From Panorpa germanica (lineage: Eukaryota; Arthropoda; Insecta; Mecoptera; Panorpidae): DNA of 64,000 nucleotides. The stretch spans positions 19,645-83,644 of the forward strand of contig CAVMBN010000172.1 in assembly GCA_963678705.1 (NCBI GenBank), given 5' to 3'. Shown here piece after piece: positions 11,121 to 24,345 of this stretch. Position 1 is the stretch's first letter, and each line of letters opens with the position of its first letter. The translations under genes and the position numbers were made by a program. The notes under the pieces were generated by a model that ran no database searches, was not told the DNA's origin, and worked only from the letters and a program-made list of their open reading frames with translations.

Positions 11121-12708
11121 GCCTTTGATAATGTCTGGTGGCCAAGTGACCTTCAAAGAATTAGACCGGCAAAAACCTTTAGGTACGTCTACTGCGCTAT
11201 GGAGAACTATTTTCATTGTCGAACATTAATTTTACAAACCGATTACTGTTCCATAAAAAGGAAACTATCTTGAGGTTGTCCTCAGCGATCCGTAATGGGA
11301 CCTGAGCTCTGGAACTTGGTATTCGACGAGAACTGTGTTTCTCACTCAAAAGGTTGTGTAAACGTATGTTTTGCCAACGATAATGTGATCTTTATCGGTG
11401 CAAATAGTACAGAACAACTAGAAAGCCGTTCTCGACCTGCTATAGATAAAATCTGTAGTTTCTTAAAGCTACAAAGCTACGAAACAAATACAGTAACAAA
11501 GAATGATAAACTTGTAACACACCTTGCGCGTGTCACAAGGACGGAATGAGGCTTAAACTCGGCAACTATGCCGACACTATACAAGGGGGCATTTATGCCA
11601 ATGGTTGTGTATTGTGCTTCGGCATGGTATTACAGGCTCAATCTTCTAGATCTTCCATGCAAAGAACTATGTTATTGACGATGACGCGTTGTTGCAGAAC
11701 TGTATCTACAGAAGTGGTGCAGGTGATATTGGGGACAATTCCTTTAGATTTAAAAATCACTCATGCACTTACTTAAGTACAAATTACGCTAGAACTAAAA
11801 AAATCAAATTTTGATGTTTTAAAATAATGCGACAAATTTCGAGGATTTAAAGTAAATGCGGCTGTAGGATGAAAGTCTGAAGACGATACCAAATATATTG
11901 CCAAAGAGATGAATGCATATATGCATAAGCTCTGGCAAGACAGATAAGACTTAATACAAAAAGGAAGACCTACGTATTGGTTTACAAGGACGATAATATT
12001 GCTTTGCAACACAAGTGGTTCCTATCTACTATGTGTGTGATCGGCTCTTGCTACTATAGGTAAAAAAAGTGATTAAAAGTGAGAAATTAATTATGGAAAA
12101 AAATTAAATAAATTATATGAATACTTTTTCAAACGAAAAGTATTTAAGTTTGTTTTAAATTTGTGTTAATTTACCCTAAACAAAGTGTTTTTACAAAAGT
12201 TTGACAGTTGGAAACTAGTGTTAAAAACGAATTTTTCATTGCGCGTACACGCGGTCTTATAAACATAACCTCAAAATTGTAACTTTGATGTTTGATATAA
12301 GACATTAATAAGTGCGATAGACAAAAAAAGTGATAATAATTAGGTTAGTGTTAGTGCTAAAACATCAAGTGGTTAAGAAGTTTAAGTAATCTGTAGAGCT
12401 ATATAAGGAAGACCTCCAATAAACACTACAAACATACGGAAGACAAAAGGTTGCCGCCCACTATCAAGTAAGTCGATTAACATTAACTATAAATAATATT
12501 AAAACATAAGAATTAGTTTATATAATTGCGTGTTTTAAGTAATAAAGAGAGTGTATTAATTGTTATAAGTAATTATGTGAACAATATATGCGGTTTTCTT
12601 GGAAATAGTGATTGATCGTTCATGAACATTCAATGGTAACAAACAAATGGTAAGTAAGTAGGCATAAGTACAAGTATGTACAAGAGATATTTATAGAAAT
12701 TCAGTGTG
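11121..12708 (+). repeat. satellite unit 5 (1,588 bp), duplicate of unit 2
   Basis: It shares private variants with unit 2: AAAGAATGATAAAC, the lone GTAATGGGACC, and the TGTTTTAAAATAATGCG stretch. It lies about 4,004 bp away. The RT frame is open at 11295-11549. Confidence 0.85.
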
Positions 12709-14274
12709 CTTTTGTTAATGTCAGGTGGCCAAGTGACCTTTAAAGAATTAGACCGGCAAAAACCTCTAGGTACGTCTACTGCGCTATGGTGAACTATTTT
12801 CGTTGTCGAACATTAATTTTACAAATTGATTACCGTTTCATAAAAAGGCAACTATCTAAAGGTTGTCCTCAGCGATCCGTAATGGGGCCTGAGCTCTGGA
12901 ACATGGTATTTGACGAGAACTGTGTTTCTCACTCGAAAAGTTGTGTAAACGTATGTTTTGCCAACGATAATGTGATACTTATCGGTGCAAATAGTGCAGA
13001 AGAACTAGAAAGCCGTCCTCGACCTTCTATAGATAAAATCAGTAGTTTCTTGAAGCTACAAAGCTACGAAACAAATACGGTAACAACAAATAAAAAACTT
13101 GTAACACACCTTGCGCGTGTCACAAGGACGGAATGAAGCTTAAACTCGGCAAATATGCCGATACTATACAAGGGGACATTTATGCCAATAATTGTGTATT
13201 GTGCTTCGGCATGGTATTACAGGATCAATCTTCCAGATCTTTCATGCAAAGAACTATATTATTGACGATGACGCGTTGTTGCAGAACTGTATCTACAGAA
13301 GTAGTGCAGGTGATATTGGGGACAATTCCTTTAGATTTAAAAATCACTCATGCACTTACTTAAGTACAAATTACGCTAGAACTGAAAAAATCAAATTTTG
13401 ATGATTTAAAATTAATGCGACAAATTTCGAGGATTTAAAGTTAATGCAGCTGTAGGATAAAAGTCTAGAGACGAAACCAAATATATTGCCAAAGAGATGA
13501 ATGCATATATGCATCAGCTCTGGCAAGACAGATAGGACCTAATTCAAAAAGGAAGACCTACGTATTGGTTTACAAGGACGTTAATATTGCTTTGCAACAC
13601 AAGTGGTTCCTATCTACTATGTGTGTGATCGGCTCCTGCTACTTTAGGTGAAAAAAGTGATTAAAAGTGAGAAATTCATTATGGAAAAAATTATGAATAC
13701 TTTTTCAAACGAAAAGTATTTAAGTTTGTTTTAAATTTGTGTTAATTTACCCTAAACAAAGTGTTTTACAAAAGTTTGACAGTTGGAAACCAGTGTTAAA
13801 AACGAATTTTTTATTACGCGTACACGCGGTTTTATAAACATAACCTCAAAATTGTAACTTTGATGTATGAAATAAGACATTAATAAGTGCGACAGACAAA
13901 AAAAGTGATAATAATTTGGTTAGTGTTAGTGCTAAAACATCAAGTGGTTAAGAAATTTAAGAAATCTGTAGAGATATATAAGAAAGACCTCATATAAACA
14001 CTACAAATATACGGAAGACAAAAGGTTGCCGCCCACTATCAAGTAAGTCGATTAACATGAACAATAAATAATATTAAAACAAAAGAATTAGTTTATATAA
14101 ATCAAATAATAAAGAGAGTGTATTAATTGTTATAAGTGATTAAGTGAACAATATATGCGGTTTTCTTGGAAATAGTGATTGATCGTTCATGAACATTCAA
14201 TGGTAACAAACAAATGGTAAGTAAGTAGGCATAAGTACAAGTATGTACATGAGATATTTATAGAAATTCAGTGT
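12709..14274 (+). repeat. satellite unit 6 (1,566 bp), duplicate of unit 3
   Basis: It shares the FVN motif A change, the GTGCAGAAGAACT variant and the shortened noncoding half with unit 3. The RT palm frame is open at 12786-13136. Confidence 0.85.
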
Positions 14275-15852
14275 GCCTTTAATAATGTCTGGTGGCCAAG
14301 TGACCTTTAAAGAATTAGACCGGCAAAAACCTCTAGGTACGTCTACTGCGCTATGGAGAACTATTTTCATTGTCAAACATTAATTTTACAAACCGATTAC
14401 TGTTCCATGAAAAGGCAACTATCTTGAGGTTGTCCTTAGCGATACGTAATGGGGCCTGAGCCCTGGAACTTGGTATTCGACGAGAACTGTGTTTCTCACT
14501 CGAAAGGTTGTGTAAACGTATGTTTTGCCAACGATAATGTGATCCTTATCGGTGCAAATAGTACAGAACAACTAGAAAGCCTTTCTCGACCTGCTATAGA
14601 TAAAATCTGTAGTTTCTTAAAGCTACAAAGCTACGAAACAAATACGGTAACAACGAATGATAAACTTGTAACACACCTTGCGCGTGTCACAAGGACGGAA
14701 TGAAGCTTAAACTCGGCAACTATGCCGACACTATACAAGGGGGCATTTATGCCAATGGTTGTGTATTGTGCATCGGCATGGTATTACAGGATCAATCTTC
14801 CAGATCTTCCATGCAAAGAACTATGTTTTTGACGATGACGCGTTGTTGCAGAACTGTATCTACAGAAGTGGTGCAGGTGATATTGGGGACAATTCCTTTA
14901 GATTTAAAAATCACTCATGCACTTACTCAAGAACAAATTACGCTAGAACTGAAAAAATCAAATTTTGATGATATAAAATAATGCGACAAATTTCGAGGAT
15001 TTAAAGGTAATGCGGCTGTAGGATAAAAGTCTGAAGACGATACCATATATATTGCCAAAGAGATGAATGCATATATGCATAAGCTCTGGCAAGACAGATG
15101 GGACTTAATACAAAAAGAAAGACCTACGTATTGGTTTACAAGGACGTTAATATTGTTCAGCAACACAAGTGGTTCCTATCTACTATGTGTGTGATCAGCT
15201 CATGCTACTATAGGTAAAAAAAAGTGATTAAAAGTGAGAAATTAATTATGGAAAAAAATTAAATAAATTATATGGATACTTTTTCAAACGAAAAGTATTT
15301 AAGTTTGTTTTAAATTTGTGTTAATTTACCCTAAACAAAGTGTTTTTACAAAAGTTTGACAGTTGGAAACCAGTGTTAAAAACGAATTTTTCATTACGCG
15401 TACACGCGGTCTTATAAACATAACCTCAAAATTGTAACTTTGATGTTTGATATAAGACATTAATAAGTGCGATAGACAAAAAAAGTGATAATAATTAGGT
15501 TAGTGTTAGTGCTAAAACATCAAGTGGTTAAGAAATCTGTAGAGATATATAAGGAAGACCTCATATAAACACTACAAATATACGGAAGACAAAAGGTTGC
15601 CGCCCACTATCAAGTAAGTCGATTAACATTAACTAAAAATAATATTAAAACATTAAAATTAGTTTATATAATTGCGTGTTTTAAATAATAAAGAGAGTGT
15701 ATTAATTGTTATAAGTGATTAAGTAAACAATATATGCGGTTTTCTTGGAAATAGTGATTGATCGTTCATAATCATTCAATGGTAACAAACAAATGGTAAG
15801 TAAGTAGGCATAAGTCCAAGTATGTACATGAGATTTTTATACAAATTCAGTG
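14275..15852 (+). repeat. satellite unit 7 (1,578 bp)
   Basis: Motif A reads FNN (TTTAATAATG), like unit 4, of which it is the undeleted counterpart at its left end. Open RT stretches lie at 14449-14703 and 14700-14981. Confidence 0.85.
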
Positions 15853-17431
15853 TGCCTTTGATAATGTCTGGTAGCCAAGTGACCTTTAAAGAATTAGACC
15901 AGCAAAAACCTTTAGGTACGTCTACTGCGCTATAAAAAACTATTTTCATTGTCGAACATTAATTTTACAAACCGATTACTGTTCCATGAAAAGGTAACTA
16001 TCTTGAGGTTGTCCTCAGCGATCCGTAATAGGGCCTGAGCTCTGGAACTTGGTATTCGACGAGAACTGTGTTTCTCACTCGAAAGGTTGTGTAAACGTAT
16101 GTTTTGCCAACGATAATGTGATCCTTATCGGTGCAAATAGTACAGAACAACTAGAAAGCCGTTCTCGACCTGCTATAGATAAAATCTGTAGTTTCTTGAA
16201 GCTACAAAGCTACGAAACAAATACGGTAACAACGAATGATAAACTTGTAACACACCTTGCGCGTGTCACAAGGACGAAATGAAGCTTAAACTCGGCAACT
16301 ATGCCGACACTATACAAGGGGGCATTTATGCCAATGGTTGTGTATTGTGCATCGGCATGGTATTACAGGATCAATCTTCCAGATCTTCCATGCAAAGAAC
16401 TATGTTATTGACGATTACGCGTTGTTGCAGAACTGTATCTACAGAAGTGGTGCAGGTGATATTGGGGACAATTCCTTTAGATTTAAAAATCACTTATGCA
16501 CTTACTCAAGTACAAATTAAGCTAGAACTCAAAAAATCAAATTTTGATGATTTAAAATAATTCGACAAATTTCGAGGATTTAAAGTTAATGCGGCTGTAG
16601 GATAAAAGTCTGGAGACGATACCAAATATATTGCCAAAGAGATGAATGCATATATGAATAAGCTCTGGCAAGACAGATGGGACTTATTACAAAAAGGAAG
16701 ATCTACGAATTGGTTTACAAGGACGTTAATATTGCTTTGCAACGCAAGTGGTTCCTATCTACTATGTGTGTGATCGGCTCCTGCTACTTTAGGTAAAAAA
16801 AGTGAATAAAAGGGAGAAATTAATTACGAAAAAAAATTAAATAAATTATATGAATACTTTTTCAAACGAATAGTATTTAAGTTTGTTTTAAATTTGTGTT
16901 AATTTACCCTAAACAAAGTGTTTTTACAAAAGTTTGACAGTTGGAAACCAGTGTTAAAAACGAATTTTTCATTACGCGTACACGCGGTCTTATAAACATA
17001 ACCTCAAAATTGTAACTTTGATGTTTGATATAAGACAATAATAAGTGCGATAGACAAAAAAAGTGATAATAATTAGGTTAGTGTTAGTGCTAAAACATCA
17101 AGTAATTAAGAAATCTGTAGAGATATATAAGGAAGACCTCATATAAACACTACAAATATACGGAAGACAAAAGGTTGCCGCCCACTATCAAGTAAGTCGA
17201 TTAACATTAACTATAAATAATATTAAAACATTAAAATTAGTTTATATAATTGCGTGTTTTAAGTAATAAAGAGAGTGTATTAATTGTTATAAGTGATTAA
17301 GTAAACAATATATGCGGTTTTCTTGGAAATAGTGATTGATCGTTCATAATCATTCAATGGTAACAAACAAATGGTAAGTAAGTAGGCATAAGTCCAAGTA
17401 TGTACATGAGATTTTTATAGAAATTCAGTGT
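15853..17431 (+). repeat. satellite unit 8 (1,579 bp)
   Basis: The RT region carries W-to-stop (GTAGCC) right after FDNV, and the conserved ATGGGGCC reads ATAGGGCC. The noncoding half shares TTCATAATCATTC and CGAATAGTATT variants with unit 9, marking the two as close relatives. Confidence 0.85.
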
Positions 17432-19001
17432 GCCTTTGATAATGTCTGGTGGCCAAGTGACCTTTAAAGAATTAGACTGGCAAAAACCTTTAGGTACGTC
17501 TACTGCGCTATGGAAAACTATTTTCATTGTCGAACATTAATTTTACAAACCGATTACTGTTCCATGAAAAGGCAACTATCTTGAGGTTGTCCTCAGCGAT
17601 CCGTAATAGGGCCTGAGCTCTGGAACTTAGTATTCGACGAGAACTGTGTTTCTCACTCGAAAGGTTGTGTAAACGTATGTTTTGCCAACGATAATGTGAT
17701 CCTTATCGGTGCAAATAGTACAGAACAACTAGAAAGCCGTTCTCGACCTGCTATAGATAAAATCTGTAGTTTCTTGAAGCTACAAAGCTACGAAACAAAT
17801 ACGGTAACAACGAATGATAAACTTGTAACACACCTTGCGCGTGTCACAAGGACGGAATGAAGCTTAAACTCGGCAACTATGCCGACACTATACAAGGGGG
17901 CATTTATGCCAATGGTTGTGTATTGTGCATCGGCATGGTATTACAGGATCAATCTTCCACATCTTTCATGCAAAGAACTATGTTATTGACGATTACGCGT
18001 TGTTGCAGAACTGTATCTACAGAAGTGGTGCAGGTGATATTGGGGACAATTCCTTTAGATTTAAAAATCACTTATGCACTTACTCAAGTACAAATTAAGC
18101 TAGAACTCAAAAAATCAAATTTTGATGATTTAAAATAATTCGACAAATTTCGAGGATTTAAAGTTAATGCGGCTGTAGGATAAAAGTCTGGAGACGATAC
18201 CAAATATATTGCCAAAGAGATGAATGCATATATGCATAAGCTCTAAAAGACAGATGGGACTTATTACAAAAAGGAAGATCTACGAATTGGTTTACAAGGA
18301 CGTTAATATTGCTTTGCAACGCAAGTGGTTCCTATCTACTATGTGTGTGATCGGCTCCTGCTACTTTAGGTAAAAAAAGTGAATAAAAGGGAGAAATTAA
18401 TTACGAAAAAAAATTAAATAAATTATATGAATACTTTTTCAAACGAATAGTATTTAAGTTTGTTTTAAATTTGTGTTAATTTACCCTAAACAAAGTGTTT
18501 TTACAAAAGTTTGACAGTTGGAAACCAGTGTTAAAACCGAATTTTTTATTACGCGTACACGCGGTCTTTAAACATAACCTCAAAATTGTAATTTTGATGT
18601 TTGAAATAAGACATTAATAAGTGCGACAGACAAAAAAATGATAATAATTTCTTTAGTGTTAGTGCTAAAACATCAAGTGGTTAAGAAATTTAAGAAATCT
18701 GTAGAAATATATAAGGAAGACCTCATATAAACACTACAAATATACGGAAGACAAAAGGTTGCCGCCCACTATCAAGTAAGTCGATTAACAATAACTATAA
18801 ATAATATTAAAACATAAGAATTAGTTTATATAAATGCGTGTTTTAATTAACATAGAGAGTGTATTAATTGTTATAAGTGATTAAGGGAACAATATATGCG
18901 GTTTTCTTTGAAAAAGTGATTGATCGTTCATGAACATTCAATGGTAAGTAAGTAGGCATAAGTACAAGTATGTACATGAGATATTTATAGAAATTCAGTG
19001 T
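17432..19001 (+). repeat. satellite unit 9 (1,570 bp)
   Basis: FDN is kept. ATAGGGCC is shared with unit 8. The hairpin right arm is altered (CGAATAGTATT), so its stem no longer pairs fully. Near 18240 the KLWQDRW segment has a 5-bp deletion. Confidence 0.85.
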
Positions 19002-20575
19002 GCCTTTGATAATGTCTGGTGGCCAAGTGACCTTCAATGAATTAGACCTGCAAAAACCTCTAGGTACGTCTACTGCGCTATGGAGAACTATTTTCATTGT
19101 CGAACAATAATTTTACAAACCGATTACCGTTCCATGAAAAGGCAGCTATCTAAAGGTTGTCCTTAGCGATCCGTAATGGGGCCTGAGCTCTGGAACATGG
19201 TATTTGACGAGAACTGTGTTTCTCACTCGAAAGGTTGTGTAAACGTATGTTTTGCCAACGATAATGTGATCCTTATCGGTGCAAATAGTACAGAACAACT
19301 AGAAAGCCGTTCTCGACCTGCTATAGATAAAATCTGTAGTTTCTTGAAGCTACAAAGCTACGAAACAAATACGGTAACAACGAATGATAAACTTGTAACA
19401 CACCTTGCGCGTGTCACAAGGACGGAATGAAGCTTAAACTCGGCAACTATGCCAACACTATACAAGTGGGCAATGCTGCCAATGGTTGTGTATTGTGCTT
19501 CGGCTTGGTATTACAGAATCAATCTTCTAGATCTCCAATGCAAAGAACTATGTTATTAACGATTACGCGTTGTTGCAGAACTGTATCTACAGAAGTGGTG
19601 CAGGTGATATTGGGGACAATTCCTTTAGATTAAAAAATCACTTATGCACTTACTCAAGTACAAATTAAGCTAGAACTCAAAAAATCAAATTTTGATGATT
19701 TAAAATAATTCGACAAATTTCGAGGATTTAAAGTTAATGCAGCTGTAGGATAAAAGTCTGGAGACGATACCAAATATATTGCCAAAGAGATGAATGCATA
19801 TATGCATAAGCTCTGGCAAGACAGATGGGACTTAATACAAAAAGGAAGATCTACGAATTGGTTTACAAGGACGTTAATATTGCTTTGCAACGCAAGTGGT
19901 TCCTATCTACTATGTGTGTGATCGGCTCCTGCTACTTTAGGTAAAAAAAGTGAATAAAAGGGAGAAATTAATTACGAAAAAAAATTAAATAAATTATATG
20001 AATACTTTTTTAAACGAATAGTATTTAAGTTTGTTTTAAATTTGTGTTAATTTACCCTAAACAAAGTGTTTTTACAAAAGTTTGACAGTTGGAAACCAGT
20101 GTTAAAAACGAATTTTTCATTACGCGTACACGCGGTCTTTAAACATAACCTCAAAATTGTAACTTTGATGTTTGAAATAAGACATTAATAAGTGCGACAG
20201 ACAAAAAAAGTGATAATAATTTCTTTAGTGTTAGTGCTAAAACATCAAGTGGTTAAGAAATTTAAGAAATCTGTAGAAATATATATAAGGAAGACCTCAT
20301 ATAAACACTACAAATATACGGAAGACAAAAGGTTGCCGCCCACTATCAAGTAAGTCGATTAACATTAACTATAAATAATATTAAAACATAAGAATTAGTT
20401 TATATAAATGCGTGTTTTAATTAATATAGAGAGTGTATTAATTGTTATAAGTGATTATGGGAACAATATATGCGGTTTTCTTTAAAATAGTGATTGATCG
20501 TTCATGAACATTCAATGGTAAGTAAGTAGGCATAAGTACAAGTATGTACATGAGATATTTATGGAAATTCAGTGT
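19002..20575 (+). repeat. satellite unit 10 (1,574 bp)
   Basis: FDN is kept and the RT palm is open at 19176-19430. The noncoding half lacks one AACAAACAAATGGT segment near the palindrome, as in units 11, 13 and 14. Confidence 0.85.
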
Positions 20576-21739
20576 GCCTTTGATAATGTCTGGTGGCCAA
20601 GTGACCTTCAAAGAATTAGACCGGCAAAAACTTCTAGGTACGTCTACTGCGCTATGGAGAACTATTTTTGATGTCGAACATTAATTTTACAAACCGATTA
20701 CCGTTCCATGAAAAGGCAGCTATCTAAAGGTTGTCCTCAGCGATCCGTAATGAGGCCTGAGCTCTAGAACATGGTATTTGACGAGAACTGTGTTTCTCAC
20801 TCGAAAGGTTTTGTAAACGTATGTTTTGCCAACGATAATGTGATCCTTATCGGTGCAAATAGTACAGAACAACTAGAAAGCCGTTCTCGACCTGCTAGAG
20901 ATAAAATCTGTAGTTTCTTGAAGCTAAAAAGCTACGAAACAAATACAGTAACAACGAATGATAAACTTGTAACACACCTTGCGCGTGTCACAAGGACGGA
21001 ATGAAGCTTAAACTCGACAACTATGCCGACACTATACAAGGGGGCATTTATGCCAATGGTTGTGTATTGTTTTTCGGCATAGTATTACAGGATCAATCTT
21101 CCAGATCTTCTATGCAAAGAACTATTTTATTGCCGATGACGAGTTGTTGCAGAACTGTATCTACAGAAGTAGTGCAGGTGATATTGGGGACAATTCCTTT
21201 AGATTTAAAAATCACTCATGCACTTACTCAAGTTCAAATTACGCTAGAACTGAAAAAATCAAATTTTGATGATTTAAAATTAATGCGACAAATTTCGAGG
21301 ATTTAAAGTTAATGCAGCTGTAGGATAAAAGTCTGGAGACGATACCAAATATATTGCCAAAGAGATGAATGCATATATGCATAAGCTCTGGCAAGACAGA
21401 TGGGACTTAATAAAAAAAGGAAGACCTACGTATTGGTTTACAAGGACGTTAATATTGCTTTGCAACACAAGTGGTTCCTATCTACTATGTGTGTGATAGG
21501 CTTCTGCTACTTTAGGTGAAAAAAGTGATTAAAACTGAGAAATTAATTACTGAAAAAAATTAAATAAATTATATGAATACTTTTTCAAACGAAAAGTATT
21601 TAAGTTTGTTTTAAATTTGTGTTAATTTACCCTAAACAATGTGTTTTTACAAAAGTTTGACAGTTGGAAACCAGTGTTAAAAACGAATTTCTCTTTACGC
21701 GTACACGCGGTCTTATAAACATAACCTCAAAATTGTAAC
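20576..21739 (+). repeat. satellite unit 11 (truncated)
   Basis: The RT half is complete. In the noncoding half the sequence stops at TTGTAACT (about 21739) and jumps back to TCGACAAATTTTGAGG of another unit. This is an unequal-exchange or deletion junction. Confidence 0.8.
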
Positions 21740-22255
21740 TTCGACAAATTTTGAGGATTTAAAGTTAATGCGGCTGTAGGATAAAAGTCTGGAGACGATA
21801 CCAAATATATTGCTAAAGAGATCAATTCATATTTGCATAAGCTCTGGCAAGACAGATGAGACTTAATACAAAAAGGAAGACCTACGTATTGGTTTACAAG
21901 GACGTTAATATTGCTTTGCAACACAAGTCGTTCCTATCTACTATGTGTGTGATCGGCTCCTGCTACTTTAGGTGAAAAAAGTGATTAAAAGTGAGAAATT
22001 AATTACGGAAAAAAATTTAATAAATTATTTAAATACTTTTTCAAACGAAAAGTATTTAAGTTTGTTTTAAATTTGTGTTATTTTACTCTAAACAAAGTGT
22101 TTTTACAAAAGTTTGACAGTTGGAAACCAGTGTTAAAAACGAATTTTTCATTACGCGTACACGCGGTCTTATAAACATAACCTCAAAACTGTAACTTTGA
22201 TGTTTGATATAAGACATTAATAAGTGCGATAGACAAAAAAAGTGTTAATAATTAG
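21740..22255 (+). repeat. satellite unit 12 (3' RT end plus noncoding), split by BEL-1
   Basis: It starts in the RT tail and continues through the hairpin and GCGATAGAC stretch to AATAATTAG, where BEL-1 is inserted. The unit resumes at 27345. Confidence 0.8.
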
Positions 22256-22791
22256 TGTTTGGGCGGTGTGGTGCCCGGGTATTTCACCGTAAGAAGTCAG
22301 GAAGTCTTCGAAGTTCGTGAACTCAATATGAATTTAAAAGTATATTTATTGCATACAAAGTTACACATTGGGGTCGTTATTCCCAACAGAATTACACAAT
22401 TAAACACTTATCCTAATAATTAATAATAATGAATGTATATAAATGTATGTGAATGTCTTAATGTATATATTTTAATATTAAATTGTACTGTTTATTTTAA
22501 TACTTGTTGTCTGGTCAAGAGCTGGTTCGAAAAGGAATGATTTGAGTACAATATATTTAACACTTAAAAATAGGAAGGAGTGGGGATATGCCCATAATAC
22601 AATTTGTGAACATAGTTGAACGAAAATGGGTAATAAAATTATTGCCAACAACAAGAAATGTAAGTCTGGATTTACACGTCCCACATCTAAATGTACAGGC
22701 GACACTCAATAAAGTTCATTTACACTTTTGCCTTAAAAACATGTAAAATTAGGTTATATTATAATTGTATTTTGATGCATGTTTTTGTCCA
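22256..22791 (-). repeat. BEL-1 3' LTR
   Basis: 536 bp, starting TGTTTGGGCGG and ending TTTGTCCA on the plus strand. It pairs with 26818-27344. The run ATAAATGTATGTG near 22440 is absent from the other LTR. The 75-codon minus-strand ORF inside it (22478-22705) also occurs in the other LTR and is not taken as a gene. Confidence 0.85.
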
Positions 22792-22806
22792 TACTCCCCC
22801 CCCTTG
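22792..22806 (-). promoter_or_regulatory. BEL-1 polypurine tract
   Basis: TACTCCCCCCCCTT on the plus strand, that is AAGGGGGGGGAGTA on the element strand, directly before the 3' LTR. Confidence 0.8.
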
Positions 22807-23314
22807 ATAAATTGGGTTTATCAAAATGAATTCACTGGTAAAAAGGGCTGAACGTCTGACAGCACGTTTGATCTCTCTTGGTTGGGTTTTCAAGGTGGCG
22901 GCTCTCGGAGTGTTGTCGTTGCCTGCAGTGAGATATGTTATGCGTCCCATTATCCATTGAGTAGGAGGTATATTGTCTTCTTGTACTATTACAAGTGATC
23001 CGATTTCTAGATCCAGGGTGCTTGATGTGTTCCATTTTGCGCGCTGTTGACAGAAGTGGAGATAGTCTGTATATTATCGTTGTATCCGCTGGAATCTTCT
23101 CATGTTGTTGAGGTTTACTGGCGCTCCTGGAGTAGGCATAGCACTGCTGATTTGTCGACCTATGATTAAGTGTCCGGGAGTAAAAGGAATAAGGTCATCT
23201 GGATTGGGTGACATGGGGTACATTGCTTGGGAGTTCAATATTGCTTTAATCTGAGTTAATTTATAGAAAATATTATTCATAGCAACCAAAGATTTTGTTA
23301 ATAATAGACAATAA
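22807..23314 (-). pseudogene. BEL-1 integrase C-terminal end
   Basis: The minus frame reads LNSQAMYPMSPNPDDLIPFTPGH and HLIIGRQ. This is the conserved end of the BEL/Pao integrase core, where the family has LNSRPL..LTPGHFLIG. It continues to RFQRIQR, a stop at 23074-23076, and in the same frame the terminal segment LVIVQEDNIPPTQWIMGRI and REIKRAVRR. It is joined directly to RT sequence at about 23315, so the integrase catalytic core and RNase H are deleted. Confidence 0.8.
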
Positions 23315-24345
23315 TTTTTGAAATCCCGTGGCATCTTATCATCCCTGTTTAATTTTAATAAGCATAGCGCCTGTCTAATGATTTTAAATGAATTAATACA
23401 AGGTGAAAAAGAGCATGGCGGGTCCAAAATATTTGTAACGAACGACGGTATAATTCGCTTTGTAAATTTCACGGGTTGTTTAATAAGAATAAATTTATAT
23501 TGGAATAAGTCCCGTTCAGAATCCCACATAACGTCAGTAGTGGTATTCGTAAAATTATTGAAAACATCTCTTATTTTGCTGGTAGTACTAAATGGTTTTT
23601 ACACACCACTACGTGATAAGAAATATGAATTTCTTAAATGCCTTGGTTCTGTATTTAGGAAGTTATGATTTAAATAAATGCAGTCGCTTATGAATTTGTT
23701 GTACATAATCTTTAATACCGGGTTGTCGTTTGGTTTTCTCCCGAATTTAAGAAAAGGTTTTGTGACTATGTTCTTAATACCTCCGAACAACACCGGTGGC
23801 TTTTTGATTGCTAATGTAACACCGAATGTACCGTTAACATCAAATTGTGTGCTTTTAATAATTTGTTCCTTACAAACTGTTTGTTTGTCAATTCGCGGAA
23901 TAGAATCTAAAACGGTAACCAATGTAAGTAAATCTTTGATTTGTGTTAACGCAACTGATGTGTCGGTAACATCACTTGTTGTAGTGTTATTTATTTGTTT
24001 CTCACAAACTACTTCTTCCGTAATCTAAGGAATGAATATTGAATTTCCTATTGTAGGTGATTCTGTTAGTGGAACAGTGACAACTGACGTGTCATGAACA
24101 TTACGTGTTCTGTTGATTACAAGATGCTTCTCGCAGACTACCTGTTCGGCAGTGTGCGGATTGCAATAGGGCACACTTTTAATTTCCCTGAACTTTGTTA
24201 ACTGAGTTTGGATTTGCGAATGGTGGCAATGAAACAGTTTTTGTTCACTTTTGTCATTAATGCCAATTACAATCCATCCTAGTACAGTGTTTTGTATTTT
24301 AATTTTATTTTGCATTAATTTATTTTTACCTATCATTATCAGGTC
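23315..24345 (-). pseudogene. BEL-1 protease-RT linker and RT N-terminus
   Basis: One minus frame with stops at 24025-24027 and 23599-23601. It opens with NTVLGWIVIG, the linker motif after BEL protease. It then has three cysteine-containing repeats (EQVVCEK, EEVVCEK, KQTVCKEQ), KPFLKFGR, the NSYFLSRSGV segment (family YFLPHHAV) and ERDLFQYKFIL..IIRQALCLL, the RT fingers region. RT catalytic motifs YxDD are absent because of the deletion at about 23315. Confidence 0.75.

Larger units (their letters stand above)
6372..14380 (+). repeat. ~4.0-kb tandem higher-order duplication
   Basis: The segment 6372-10377 recurs at about 10378-14380, offset 4,001-4,007 bp. Private variants occur in matching places in both halves: AAGTGATTAGAAGTGAG near 6490 and 10495, FVN motif A in units 3 and 6, and the shortened noncoding half in units 3 and 6. 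The break point lies in TTATTCAAAAAGG. Segmental duplication of 2.5 units shows the array evolves by unequal exchange. Confidence 0.75.
5037..22255 (+). repeat. tandem array, segment 1, of a ~1.58-kb satellite unit
   Basis: Head-to-tail units of 1,566-1,588 bp, with one 849-bp deletion derivative. The marker GCCGCCCACT recurs at about 5287, 6863, 8449, 10026, 10866, 12456, 14027, 15598, 17175, 18762 and 20335. Each unit has two halves. The first is ~830 bp from an R1-clade non-LTR retrotransposon: RT motif A (AFDNVWWPSDL), motif B as GCPQRSV, motif C as FAND, then thumb and C-terminal stretches such as CRTVSTEVVQV and KLWQDRWDLIQKGRP. The second is ~750 bp noncoding with TATATAAGG, GTAAGT sites, CGCGTACACGCG and a 9-bp-stem hairpin. 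The array is interrupted at 22255 by BEL-1. Confidence 0.9.
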
